From assembly GCF_003096275.1 (NCBI RefSeq), contig NZ_QENQ01000001.1, forward strand, positions 1,729,855-1,793,854: DNA of 64,000 bases, written 5' to 3'. Of the stretch, positions 46,469 to 55,273 are shown in pieces. Position 1 is the first letter of the stretch. Each line of letters opens with the position of its first letter. Source of the stretch: Sphingomonas pokkalii. GTDB lineage: Bacteria > Pseudomonadota > Alphaproteobacteria > Sphingomonadales > Sphingomonadaceae. Below the pieces are notes generated by a model, which saw only the letters and a list, made by a program, of their open reading frames with translations, searched no databases and was not told the DNA's origin. Both the position numbers and the translations under genes were made by a program.

Positions 46469-46582
46469 ATGTCGAACACCGTCGCGCCGAGCCCGTCGAA
46501 CGGCCCAGGATTCAACATCGGGTGGATCTTCGCGGTCCTCCCCGTAACCAGGCACGGCGAAATCAGCTGGCCGCCTTCGTCT
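46469..46582 (+). other. Possible remnant gene start at the locus junction
   Basis: An ATG at 46469 with GGAG 11 nt upstream opens a frame whose first 37 codons look coding (MSNTVAPSPSNGPGFNIGWI, then FAVLPV), after which it runs antisense through the ATP-grasp gene. It may be the 5' stump of a gene that followed the oxidoreductases, cut when the siderophore locus arrived. The evidence is weak: codon pattern and position only. Confidence 0.25.
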
Positions 46583-47785
46583 TCATTCGAACGCCCACGA
46601 GAAGCGGGCGCTCTCGCTTGCGATCGCGGCGTCGACGGTACCTTGGCTCGCCGCGCTGACGCTGAGTATTCCCAGATAATCCTTATTGGATCGCGTCACG
46701 CGGATGTGATCTCCGGGGTGTCGCAAGCGGCGAAACTGGACGCGCAGATCGCCTTCGATCCGCAGAGAATCCTCCGGGGCCGCGCATAGGGTTCCTGCCC
46801 TCTCGGTCGGGAAATATCGGATGCCAGCCACTCTGTCCGCCAGATGAAGCCCCTCCACCGGTTCGCCGAGATGGATGCACAGGATCTTGTCGAATAACGC
46901 AATATCCAGCGTGTGCTCGAGCATGAACTCCATATGGTCGCCGACGGTCCGGTAGTTGATCTCGATGATCCGGGGCCCCTGCGGCGTAAGCACGAACTCC
47001 GTGTGGCAGGAACCGAAGCACACGCCGACCGCCCGGATCTGGCGCACGACCTCGTCCCGCTGGGCGCCGGTCAGCCAGTCGCCCCAATGTCCTTCGATCT
47101 CGATAAAGTCCGGCGGCGGACTCAAGGTCACGTGGAAGCCGCCCAGCACGTGGAGGTTCTGACCGTCCCCAAGCGTCTCCAACGTGTAGAGTTTGCCCGC
47201 GATATAGTCTTCGATGAGAACGGCGCGGCCTGGATCGGCGCTCCATATCGTCCGGCAATGGCCGCGCAGTTCTTCCGCGTCGGCGCAGAACCGCACAAGT
47301 TGGCTGGCAACGCCTTCGCGCGGCTTTGCAACGCACGGAAACGGCACGTCGGAAAGTTCGGAAAGCTGATCTTCCCGGGTCACCACGGCATACCACAGCG
47401 TATCGATGCCGAGTTCGCGGAATTGGGCGCGCATCGCAGCCTTGTTCTTGGCCCGATAGGTCGTTTTCCAGTCCTTGCCGGGCAATCCAAAGTACGCTGC
47501 CGCCAACGCCGTACTGGTTTGCAGATGATCGCTGTTGGAAAAGATGGCTGCCGGTTTGGGATCCGTCCGGGTGATGGCATCGATGACCGCGAAGGGATCG
47601 AAGACGTCACACTGAAGGATATGGTCGGGATAAGCGGCCCGGTCTTTGGCGGCGAAGTAGCGCCGGTGGGCTTCCGCCTGATCGGTCAACAACGTCACAT
47701 TCAGGCCCAGGCGCCTTGCCGCCGGCAGAAACCCCTCGTTTACGGCGTCGGTCAGCACATGTGTAAGCAGGATGAGTGCCGGCAT
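46583..47785 (-). CDS. ATP-grasp ligase at the edge of the siderophore locus
   Basis: 400 residues. The ATP-grasp fold is indicated by the central Lys (CVAKPREGVASQLVRF), the ATP-lid/Glu segment (VLIEDYIAGKLYTLETLG) and the metal motif (GPRIIEINYRTVGDH). An N-terminal Rossmann-like preATP domain precedes it. Such enzymes join a carboxylate and an amine through an acyl phosphate. It diverges from sbnA across a shared promoter with a Fur-like palindrome, so it is probably iron-regulated with the siderophore genes. No counterpart exists in staphyloferrin B loci; it may form the amide bond left unassigned by the missing third NIS synthetase. That role is inference. Confidence 0.8.
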   Translation of the reverse strand: MPALILLTHVLTDAVNEGFLPAARRLGLNVTLLTDQAEAHRRYFAAKDRAAYPDHILQCDVFDPFAVIDAITRTDPKPAAIFSNSDHLQTSTALAAAYFGLPGKDWKTTYRAKNKAAMRAQFRELGIDTLWYAVVTREDQLSELSDVPFPCVAKPREGVASQLVRFCADAEELRGHCRTIWSADPGRAVLIEDYIAGKLYTLETLGDGQNLHVLGGFHVTLSPPPDFIEIEGHWGDWLTGAQRDEVVRQIRAVGVCFGSCHTEFVLTPQGPRIIEINYRTVGDHMEFMLEHTLDIALFDKILCIHLGEPVEGLHLADRVAGIRYFPTERAGTLCAAPEDSLRIEGDLRVQFRRLRHPGDHIRVTRSNKDYLGILSVSAASQGTVDAAIASESARFSWAFE

Positions 47786-47870
47786 GGGGATGTCCTTTCG
47801 GAAAGCAGGATGTCACGGTCGCTCCGATCGGCGGCCTTTCGGTGCATACGCTCAATGCGCTATAAGTGCA

Positions 47871-47894
47871 ATTGACTCGCAATAGCGAATCAAT
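47871..47894. promoter_or_regulatory. Fur-like palindrome between ATP-grasp gene and sbnA
   Basis: A 24-bp inverted repeat with arms ATTGACTCGC and GCGAATCAAT; only two base pairs of twelve mismatch. It lies 63 bp before the sbnA start and 86 bp from the ATP-grasp start. A related sequence (GACTCGCA-T-TAGC) precedes the siderophore receptor. The position and the iron-uptake context make Fur or another iron regulator the likely reader. Confidence 0.6.
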
Positions 47895-47956
47895 TTATGT
47901 CATAGGCATCGGCGGCGCAGAAGTTGCCCCCGCCCATCCGAACGGAAGGAGCTGCC

Positions 47957-49051
47957 ATGCAATTCAAGGAACTGTCCGTCGGCAACACGCCCCTCGTCTC
48001 CCTCGACCGCATGTTTCCGCCGGAGGTGGTTCCGGTCTTCGCCAAGCTCGAAATGCTGAATGTCGGCGGCAGCGTGAAGGATCGTACTGCGCACCACATG
48101 GTGTCTCAGGCACTTGCTGCCGGGCGCATCACGGCGGACAGCCACCTTGTCGAAAGCTCTTCGGGCAATCTCGCCATCGCCTTGGCGATGATTGCCCAAC
48201 GCCAGGACATCCCCTTCACAGCCGTCGTCGATCCCAACCTCGCTCCCGCTAATCGGTGTCTTATCGAAGCGTTCGGGGGACATATCGATCTCGTCACCGA
48301 AAAGGATGAAGGTGGCGGCTATCTGCAAACGCGTATCCGGCGTGTGGACGAACTGCTCGAGTCCATCCCTGGCGCGGTGTGGCTCAACCAATATGCCAAT
48401 CCGGACAACTGGCGCGCGCATTACCACGGCATCGGCGAGGAGATTGTCCGCGAAATGCCGGTAGAACCCACGCACGTGGTGGCGGCCGTTTCCACCTGCG
48501 GAACGTTGATGGGGCTGGCACGCCGCCTGCGCGCGCGCTGGCCGAAGATCGAAGTCATTGCAGTAGACCTCGAAGGATCGGTGATATTTGGCGGCCAGGG
48601 CGGCAACCGGCAAATCCCAGGCATCGGCGCGAGCCGCGTCCCGGAACAACTTGCCCTGCCGGAGGTGGATGCGGTGGTCTACGCGACAGACTGGGAGTCC
48701 GCGATTGCCTGCCGGCGCCTGGCGAAGTGCGAGGGCATCTTGGCAGGGGGCTCTTCAGGAACAGTGATGGCCGCGATCGCCAAGTTGATACCTAGACTGG
48801 ACAAGGGATCGCGCATCGTAACCCTGCTGCCCGATCGCGGCGAACGCTATCTCGACACCGTCTATGATCCCGATTGGCCGGCCCAGGAACGACGGGTGAC
48901 CAAGGCCTTCGAGGCGTCTTACCGCCGGCTGGGCGAACGACCCACCCGGGTGGACGACGGGCGGCGGCCGGTGCCAGCGGCAACGTCCTCGTGGATGCCG
49001 CCCGCCCATATTCTGCCGAATGCCGCTCAGCCGGAGGGCCTGGCACGATGA
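47957..49051 (+). CDS. sbnA: SbnA-type 2,3-diaminopropionate precursor synthase
   Basis: PLP enzyme of the cysteine-synthase fold. In staphyloferrin B synthesis SbnA joins O-phosphoserine and glutamate to N-(2-amino-2-carboxyethyl)-glutamate. The 364-residue protein has the PLP Lys in NVGGSVKDRTA (K41), the substrate loop ESSSGNLAIALA, a PLP phosphate loop (STCGTLMG) and the FGGQGGNRQIPGIG stretch that separates this group from true cysteine synthases. ATG 47957 has the ribosome site GGAAGGAG. Its stop overlaps sbnB by 4 nt, and the sbnA-sbnB pair is a hallmark of L-2,3-diaminopropionate synthesis. Confidence 0.9.
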   Translation: MQFKELSVGNTPLVSLDRMFPPEVVPVFAKLEMLNVGGSVKDRTAHHMVSQALAAGRITADSHLVESSSGNLAIALAMIAQRQDIPFTAVVDPNLAPANRCLIEAFGGHIDLVTEKDEGGGYLQTRIRRVDELLESIPGAVWLNQYANPDNWRAHYHGIGEEIVREMPVEPTHVVAAVSTCGTLMGLARRLRARWPKIEVIAVDLEGSVIFGGQGGNRQIPGIGASRVPEQLALPEVDAVVYATDWESAIACRRLAKCEGILAGGSSGTVMAAIAKLIPRLDKGSRIVTLLPDRGERYLDTVYDPDWPAQERRVTKAFEASYRRLGERPTRVDDGRRPVPAATSSWMPPAHILPNAAQPEGLAR

Positions 49052-50058
49052 CCGTCGCTACGCTGCGATACCTGTCCCGCGCCGACATCGCGGCGCTCGG
49101 GGGCGATCATTCGGATCTGTACATGCACGCGATCGAGGCCGGTTTCCGCAGCCATGCCAGCGGCGATTTCGTGCAGCCGCTCAAGCCTTATCTGCGCAGC
49201 CCCAGAACCCGACATATCGCGGATCGCATCATCGCGATGCCGGCATGGATTGGCGGCGATCAGCCCGTCGCAGGACTGAAATGGATCGGATCGAAGCATG
49301 ACAATCCGGCCAAGCGGGGAATCGAGCGAGCGAGCGCAGTCATTGTGCTAAACGATCCCGAGACCAACTATCCGATGGCGATCCTGGAAGGCGCCCTGCT
49401 GAGTGCGATGCGAACCGCGGCCGTCACCGGTGTGGCAGCGCGCCAACTGGCGCGCCGGGGCTTTGAGGACGCGGCCATTATCGGCTGTGGCCCGATCGGA
49501 GAACGGCAGGCGCAGATGCTGCTCGAACAGTTTCCGGAGGTGAAAGCGTTGCGGCTGTTCGATCTAGACGAGGCGGCGGCTCACGTCCTTGCCGCCCGGC
49601 TGCGGCGGCGCTTCGATGCGTTCGCAGTCACCATCGCGCCCAGCGCCGAGGCGGCGGTTCGTGACTGCCCGGTCGTGATCACCTGCACGGTGACGGACAG
49701 GCCCTACCTCGCTTTCGACTGGCTGAGCAAGGGCACGTTCCTGGCCAATGTGTCGATCATGGACGTGGAGCGGGACGTGTTCCTCAAGGTCGACAAGGTT
49801 GTTGTTGATGATTGGGGGCAGTCTAACCGGGAGAAGAAGATCATCAACTTGATGGTCGAAGCGGGCGAGTTCTCACGCGAGCAGCTCCATGCCGAGCTTG
49901 GCGAGATCATCGTCGGGTCGCGGCCCGGCCGCGAGACGGAGGACGAGATCATCCTGCTCAATCCGATGGGCATGGCGATCGACGACATCGTCTGTGCGCA
50001 GGCGATCCTCCGCCGGGCCGAAGAGAGGAACGTCGGTACGGTGCTGCCGCTCTTCTAG
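49048..50058 (+). CDS. sbnB: SbnB-type N-(2-amino-2-carboxyethyl)-L-glutamate dehydrogenase
   Basis: Ornithine-cyclodeaminase/mu-crystallin family, 336 residues. SbnB oxidatively splits the SbnA product to L-2,3-diaminopropionate, alpha-ketoglutarate and ammonia. It shows the family features VAGLKWIGSKHDNPAKRG, EGALLSAMRTAAVTG and Rossmann loop AIIGCGPIGERQAQ. From ATG 49048, inside the sbnA stop. The released alpha-ketoglutarate is itself a staphyloferrin B building block, which fits the SbnC-like synthetase further down. Confidence 0.9.
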   Translation: MTVATLRYLSRADIAALGGDHSDLYMHAIEAGFRSHASGDFVQPLKPYLRSPRTRHIADRIIAMPAWIGGDQPVAGLKWIGSKHDNPAKRGIERASAVIVLNDPETNYPMAILEGALLSAMRTAAVTGVAARQLARRGFEDAAIIGCGPIGERQAQMLLEQFPEVKALRLFDLDEAAAHVLAARLRRRFDAFAVTIAPSAEAAVRDCPVVITCTVTDRPYLAFDWLSKGTFLANVSIMDVERDVFLKVDKVVVDDWGQSNREKKIINLMVEAGEFSREQLHAELGEIIVGSRPGRETEDEIILLNPMGMAIDDIVCAQAILRRAEERNVGTVLPLF

Positions 50059-50094
50059 CCGGCCCCTTTCCCACGCCCTTGAAGGACCCGCCCG

Positions 50095-51762
50095 ATGCCG
50101 AGCGCCCTGCCCGTACCCCAAGCCGCCGCCGACCGTGCTGCCGCCGTCCGCGCGGCTATTGCCATCGAGCGGCTGTTCAACACATGGCTGCGAGAGCGCA
50201 TCGCTGGCCCGATGCCGGTCGAGGGTGCGCCGTACGTCTGGGATCTCGGCACCCATCAGCTGCGTGCCGTGTGCCGGCGGGCATCGCCGGGGGGATTCCA
50301 TCGCTGGCAGCTGCCGGCGCGGATCGAGGCAGCCGACGGGCGCGCGACGACCACCGACGATCCGCTCCTGATCGCGCGCCGGATGGCCGACGCGCTCTCG
50401 CAGGAGGGCGGTTCCGCATCGCAAGCGGCAACGCAGCGCCTCCTTGCGGCGATCGCGGGTGCGGAAGGGCATGGACGGGCCTGCGCGGCGCGCCCGGCAG
50501 CCCCCTCCCCGATCGGATTGGAGCAAAGCCTTTGGCACGGGCACCCTTTCCACCCCTTCGCCAAAGGCATCGACGGCTTCTCGCCGGAAGACATCGACCG
50601 CTATGCCCCGGAACGCGGGCATGGCTTCCAGCTGCGATGGATCCTCGCCGATCGCGCCATCGGTGCCGCCCGCTGGCGCGACCCACAGGCCATGGACCGC
50701 ATGACCCGCATCCTGGCCGACCTGTCCGGACTGCCGCAACGCGCGATCGGCGACCGGCTGCTGCTTCCGAGCCACCCCTGGCAGGCCGCACGTCTCGAAG
50801 CCGATCCGTCCTTCGCCGCGCTGGTCACGCAGGGACGCGCCATCCTTACCCTCCCGACCGGGGCGACGGTGCAGCCGACATCGTCGGTTCGCACCGTCTT
50901 CGCGCCCGGCGGTAACCTCTTCCTCAAGCTGCCGATCGCGGCGCGGATCACCAACTTCCTGCGCACCAACCCGCGCGACCAGATCGGCCGGAGCATGGCC
51001 GCGGCCCGCGCGCTGGCGGCGATATCGGCGGAAGTTTCCGCCTGTGGCCTCGACATTCTCGACGAGCCCGGCGCCGTCTGGGTGGATCGCCCGGACCTCG
51101 AAGCCGTCACCGGTGTCGTCCTTCGCCACGGGCCGGCACGGGAAGCCTTCGTCCTGGCAGGCCTGCTGGAACCCTCCCCCCATGACGGCACGCCGCTGCT
51201 GGCCGCGCTGGGCTGTCGCCTGTCCGACGCCGCCGACGCGCACGCCTGGCTGCGCAGCTATGTCCGCATCGCCGTCCTTCCGCCGCTGCGACTGTTCGCC
51301 CGCACCGGGATCAGCCTTGAAGCGCACAGCCAGAACAGCCTGCTGGCGCTGGAAGCAGGCCGCCCCGCCCGGCTGATCGTTCGCGACCTGGAAGGCGTGA
51401 GCATCGCCCGCGACCGCTTCGAACATATCGCGCCGCCGCTCGATCTCGATCCCTCGGTTTTCTTGCCGGCCGACGAAGCACGGCATCGCCTCGCTTATTA
51501 TCTGGTCAGCAACCAGCTGAACCACGTCGTCGCGACGATCGCGCGACTGGCCGACGTGCCGGAACCCGGCCTCTGGCACAGCGTCGCCGAAGCGCTGGCG
51601 GAGGCGGACGAAGACCGCGAAACCACACGCCTCGTCGCATGGCTTCTCGCCCTGGAGACCCTGCCCGCCAAAGCAAATTTCACGAGCTGCTTCGCCGGGC
51701 GCGGCGAACGTCCGCACTATGTGGCGATCGCCAATCCGCTGCGCGCGGCGGCCGCGCGATGA
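50095..51762 (+). CDS. IucA/IucC (NIS) siderophore synthetase, SbnE-like
   Basis: 555 residues. NIS synthetases activate a carboxylate of citrate or a similar acid with ATP and condense it with an amine. Diagnostic stretches are LEQSLWHGHPFHPFAKG, TSSVRTVFAPG, LKLPIAARITNFLRTN, ISLEAHSQNSLL and VRDLEGVSIAR, which agree best with SbnE (type A, first citrate-diaminopropionate coupling). ATG 50095 lies 36 bp after sbnB. Its stop overlaps the decarboxylase start by 4 nt. If a citrate-like acid is the substrate, the PanB-like enzyme at the locus end may supply it. Confidence 0.9.
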   Translation: MPSALPVPQAAADRAAAVRAAIAIERLFNTWLRERIAGPMPVEGAPYVWDLGTHQLRAVCRRASPGGFHRWQLPARIEAADGRATTTDDPLLIARRMADALSQEGGSASQAATQRLLAAIAGAEGHGRACAARPAAPSPIGLEQSLWHGHPFHPFAKGIDGFSPEDIDRYAPERGHGFQLRWILADRAIGAARWRDPQAMDRMTRILADLSGLPQRAIGDRLLLPSHPWQAARLEADPSFAALVTQGRAILTLPTGATVQPTSSVRTVFAPGGNLFLKLPIAARITNFLRTNPRDQIGRSMAAARALAAISAEVSACGLDILDEPGAVWVDRPDLEAVTGVVLRHGPAREAFVLAGLLEPSPHDGTPLLAALGCRLSDAADAHAWLRSYVRIAVLPPLRLFARTGISLEAHSQNSLLALEAGRPARLIVRDLEGVSIARDRFEHIAPPLDLDPSVFLPADEARHRLAYYLVSNQLNHVVATIARLADVPEPGLWHSVAEALAEADEDRETTRLVAWLLALETLPAKANFTSCFAGRGERPHYVAIANPLRAAAAR

Positions 51763-52955
51763 CCTTGCTGAAACCAACCGCGGCCCAGGTTGCCGCGCTC
51801 GTCGACGGCGATCGCCCGGTCTGCGCCTTTCTGCACGATCTGGACGCCCTGTGCCGTCAGGCCCGGTCGATGATCGGCGCGCTGCCGCCGGGTGCGGAAC
51901 TCTTCTATGCGGTCAAGGCCAACAATGCCGCCGAGACATTGCGCGCGCTTGCCCCCCATGTCGCAGGGTTCGAAGTCGCCTCGGCCGGCGAAATCCTGAA
52001 GGTGCGTGCGGCAGCCGGCCCCGATGTGCGGATCATCATGGGCGGGCCCGTGCGCACGCACGCCGATATCGCGCTGCTCCTCGCGCAGCGCGTGGAGCGG
52101 CTTCACGTCGAAAGCGTGCAGATGCTGCGCATCGCAAACGCGGTCGCGGCGGAGGCCGGCACGACCTTGCCCATCCTGCTGCGCGTGAACCTTGCCGGCC
52201 CCGTGCCCGGCGCCACGCTGACCATGGGCGGCGTGGCGACCCAGTTCGGCATCGCGCAATCCGACATCCCCGATGCGCTGCGGATGTTGAAGGAATGCAC
52301 GGCCCTTCGGTTCGACGGGTTTCATTTCCACACCGTGTCGAACAACCGCGATGCCGCCGGCCATGCCGCGCTCTGCACGATGGAACTGAACCTCGCACGG
52401 GCATGGGCGACCGAGCATGGACTGGACCTGCGGATCGTCAATCTCGGCGGCGGCTGGGGCGTCGATTATGCCGACCCGAACTGGCGGTTCGATGTGGCAG
52501 GCTTCGCGCGCGCGCTGGCTAGCGCATCGGCCGGCGCGCCGGCATTGCAGTTCGAATGCGGCCGGATCCTCGCCGCCTATCACGCGGTCTATGTCTGCGA
52601 GATCCTCGACATCAAGACCGTGCACGGACGTGCGTTCGCGCTGCTCCGCGGCGGCAGCCATCATTTCCGGCTGCCGAGTTCCTGGGTGCATGATCACCCC
52701 TTCCTGGTCCTGCCGCGCGATGCCTGGCCGCATCCCTGGCCGCGGCCCGAACTGGCCAACACCATGCTGACGCTGACCGGCGAACTCTGCACGCCCAAGG
52801 ATGTGCTGGCCCGCAATGTGCCCGTCGCCCGCGCGCGGATCGGCGATCTCATCTGCTTCCTGATGGCCGGCGCCTATGGGTGGGAGATTTCCCATCACGA
52901 TTTCCTCAGCCACCCCCATCCCGAGCGCATCTATCTTGGCGAGGCGGCGGCATGA
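51759..52955 (+). CDS. sbnH: PLP-dependent amino acid decarboxylase, SbnH-like
   Basis: 398-residue alanine-racemase-fold decarboxylase (Orn/DAP/Arg decarboxylase 2 family). PLP Lys is in FYAVKANN, the phosphate-binding glycines in NLGGGWGVDY, and the C-terminal Cys motif is GELCTPKDVLA. In staphyloferrin B, SbnH decarboxylates the citryl-diaminopropionate intermediate to a diaminoethane amide. ATG 51759 overlaps the NIS gene stop. The same role is inferred here from the locus; free diamino acids are the alternative substrates. Confidence 0.87.
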   Translation: MTLLKPTAAQVAALVDGDRPVCAFLHDLDALCRQARSMIGALPPGAELFYAVKANNAAETLRALAPHVAGFEVASAGEILKVRAAAGPDVRIIMGGPVRTHADIALLLAQRVERLHVESVQMLRIANAVAAEAGTTLPILLRVNLAGPVPGATLTMGGVATQFGIAQSDIPDALRMLKECTALRFDGFHFHTVSNNRDAAGHAALCTMELNLARAWATEHGLDLRIVNLGGGWGVDYADPNWRFDVAGFARALASASAGAPALQFECGRILAAYHAVYVCEILDIKTVHGRAFALLRGGSHHFRLPSSWVHDHPFLVLPRDAWPHPWPRPELANTMLTLTGELCTPKDVLARNVPVARARIGDLICFLMAGAYGWEISHHDFLSHPHPERIYLGEAAA

Positions 52956-53050
52956 TCGCGGTACCGGGTCCGGCATCGTCGGCAGGCGCCATCGCGTGGG
53001 CGCCCGGCGCCCTTGACTTGGATCATAACGCACCCCTAACAGCCGCAGAG

Positions 53051-53071
53051 TGCGATCGACTCGCATTAGCA
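53051..53071. promoter_or_regulatory. Fur-like site before the siderophore receptor
   Basis: TGCGA-TCGAC-TCGCA has exact 5-nt arms, and the right part (GACTCGCATTAGC) matches the palindrome before sbnA at about 16 of 21 positions. It lies about 20 bp upstream of the receptor ATG and its ribosome site (AAGGGG, 53079-53083). It suggests a second, internal iron-controlled promoter for the receptor and the genes after it. Confidence 0.5.
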
Positions 53072-53089
53072 TATAATAAGGGGCTGCAC

Positions 53090-55234
53090 ATGGTTGCGAT
53101 TACCTGGAATTCCCGCATCGTTCGGATGCACGCTACGCTCTCCAAACTGGCCCTGGCAGCCGCACTTCTGGCGTCGCCGACGGTGCGGGCGGCGGAAGAG
53201 AATGACCAGACCGCCGGTGCCGCTCCGGGACGCGATGACATCGTGGTGACCGGCACGAACCCCACCTATCGCATCCGCGATACCGCAGCGCTGAAGCTCG
53301 ACGCACCGTTGCGCGATATCCCGCAGACGATCGACGTGATCCCCGATCAGGTGATACGCGACCAGCGCGCGCTATCGCTGCAGGACGCCGTGAAGAACGT
53401 CGCCGGCATCGGCATGGCGACCGGCGACGGCCAGCGGGACCAGTTCGTGATCCGCGGCAACATCGCCTATGGCGACCTGTTCATCGATGGCGTGCGGGAC
53501 GACGCCCTGTATTTCCGGGACCTGTCGAACATCGAGCGGATCGAAGTCCTGAAGGGGCCGGCATCCGTTCTGTACGGGCGTGGTTCGTCCGGGGGCCTCA
53601 TCAACCGCGTTTCCAAGAAACCGGGCACCGAAGGCGGCGAGGTCGTCCTCAGCTACGGTAGTTGGCAGGACAAGCGCGGCGAGATCGATCTGGGCCACGT
53701 CTTCGACGGCAAGCAGGTCGCCGTTCGCCTGACGGGTGCGATCGAACGGTCGGACAGCTATCGCGACCAGGGGTTCCTCAAGCGCGAAGCCATCGCGCCT
53801 TCCATCGTCTTTGCGCCGAGCGACCGCACCCGCATCCTTCTTCAGGCGGACTATCTCCGCGATCGGCGGGTGACGGACAACGGCATTCCCGCGTTCCGGG
53901 GCCGCCCGGTCCAGGTGCCGCCCTCCACTTATTATGGTGCCGCCAACGCCAAGGACGTGGATTTCAGCCAATCGGAAGTATGGTCGACGACCGCCACACT
54001 CGACCATGCGTTCAGCGATACGCTGCGGCTGCACAACGCATTCCGCTATTATGACTACACGCTCGATCGACAGAACACGATCCCGAACCAGGTCAATGAA
54101 GCCGCCCGGACGGTGACGCTGAACCGCCAGAGCACCGATCGCGCGGAGCATGGCTGGTTCAACCAGCTGGAGCTCTCCGGCACCTTCGCCACCGGGCCGC
54201 TGGAGCACAAGCTGCTGTTCGGGTTCGAAGCCGGCCGGCAATCCAAGGACGAGTTGCGCATCGATCGCGCGAACATCGCCACCGTGGATCTGTTCCATCC
54301 GGTCCTGCCGGTCCTGCCGCTGGCCGTCGCCGCCAATCCCGGCACGAACCGGACGGGGATCTACACAACGCTCGGCTTCTACGCGCAGGACATGATCGCG
54401 CTGGGCGAGCATTGGAAGCTGCTCGCCGGGCTGCGCCACGATCGTTTCCGCCAGGAGGTGGATCAGCGGATTTCGGGACAGCCCGATCTGGCGCGGACGG
54501 ACAATTTCTGGAGCCCGCGGATCGGCCTGGTCTGGCAGCCGACGCCGAGCCAGTCCTACTATGTTTCCTGGAACAAGTCGTACCAGCCCTCCGGCGAGAC
54601 GTTCGCGCTCTCGACGAGCAACGCGGACATCGCGCCGGAAAAGACGATCAACCGCGAAATCGGCGCCAAGCTCGATTGGTTCGACGGCAAGCTCTCCACG
54701 ACGATCTCGGCCTTCGACCTCAAGCGTTCGGACATCAAGGCAACCGATCCGGTCCTGCTTCGGGTCGTGCCGGTCGGGGTCCAGCGGACGCGCGGGATCG
54801 AGCTGTCCGCCCAGCTCGAACTGGCCAAGGGATGGCAGGCGATCGCCAGCTACGCCTATCTCGATGCGCGCATCACCAAATCGCCGGCGCTCGATTCCGG
54901 CGTGCCCGTGCAGGGCAACCGGCCGACGCTGACGCCGGTGAACAGCGCGAGCCTGTGGCTGATGCGGAATGTCGCGGGTCGCTACGGCGTTGGCGGCGGC
55001 GTCAACTATGTCGGCGATCGTCAGGCGAACCTCGCCAACACCGTCATCCTGCCCGAATATCTGACCGCCGACGCCATGGCATGGGCCCGCTTCGGCAAGC
55101 TCAAGGCCCAGCTCAACGTCCGCAACATCTTCAACCGTGACTACATCGTATCGGGGCACGGCACCGTCGGGAACCTCAACATGCCCGGCGCGCCGCGGTC
55201 TGCGATGGTCACGCTGCGATACGCGATCGACTAG
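53090..55234 (+). CDS. TonB-dependent siderophore receptor
   Basis: 714 residues from ATG 53090, chosen for the ribosome site and signal peptide (LSKLALAAALLASPTVRA). It has a TonB-box-like DDIVVTGTNP, a plug with DIPQTIDVIPDQVI and EVLKGPASVLYGRGSSGGLINRVSKKP, and a barrel ending GAPRSAMVTLRYAID. This FhuE/FpvA-like group takes up ferric hydroxamate and carboxylate siderophores. The plug lacks a separate N-terminal signalling domain, so no sigma/anti-sigma control is expected. The frame is open back to an ATG at 52952 that overlaps the decarboxylase stop. It presumably imports the product of this locus. Confidence 0.93.
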   Translation: MVAITWNSRIVRMHATLSKLALAAALLASPTVRAAEENDQTAGAAPGRDDIVVTGTNPTYRIRDTAALKLDAPLRDIPQTIDVIPDQVIRDQRALSLQDAVKNVAGIGMATGDGQRDQFVIRGNIAYGDLFIDGVRDDALYFRDLSNIERIEVLKGPASVLYGRGSSGGLINRVSKKPGTEGGEVVLSYGSWQDKRGEIDLGHVFDGKQVAVRLTGAIERSDSYRDQGFLKREAIAPSIVFAPSDRTRILLQADYLRDRRVTDNGIPAFRGRPVQVPPSTYYGAANAKDVDFSQSEVWSTTATLDHAFSDTLRLHNAFRYYDYTLDRQNTIPNQVNEAARTVTLNRQSTDRAEHGWFNQLELSGTFATGPLEHKLLFGFEAGRQSKDELRIDRANIATVDLFHPVLPVLPLAVAANPGTNRTGIYTTLGFYAQDMIALGEHWKLLAGLRHDRFRQEVDQRISGQPDLARTDNFWSPRIGLVWQPTPSQSYYVSWNKSYQPSGETFALSTSNADIAPEKTINREIGAKLDWFDGKLSTTISAFDLKRSDIKATDPVLLRVVPVGVQRTRGIELSAQLELAKGWQAIASYAYLDARITKSPALDSGVPVQGNRPTLTPVNSASLWLMRNVAGRYGVGGGVNYVGDRQANLANTVILPEYLTADAMAWARFGKLKAQLNVRNIFNRDYIVSGHGTVGNLNMPGAPRSAMVTLRYAID

Positions 55235-55273
55235 CCGGCGCCACCGGCCACGCCACCCTCAGGAGAGAACCCC

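Noticed and set aside
47957..49051. Cysteine synthase (CysK) identity
   Set aside because: PLP fold is shared, but the overlap with an ornithine-cyclodeaminase-family gene and the NIS context make the SbnA role much more likely.
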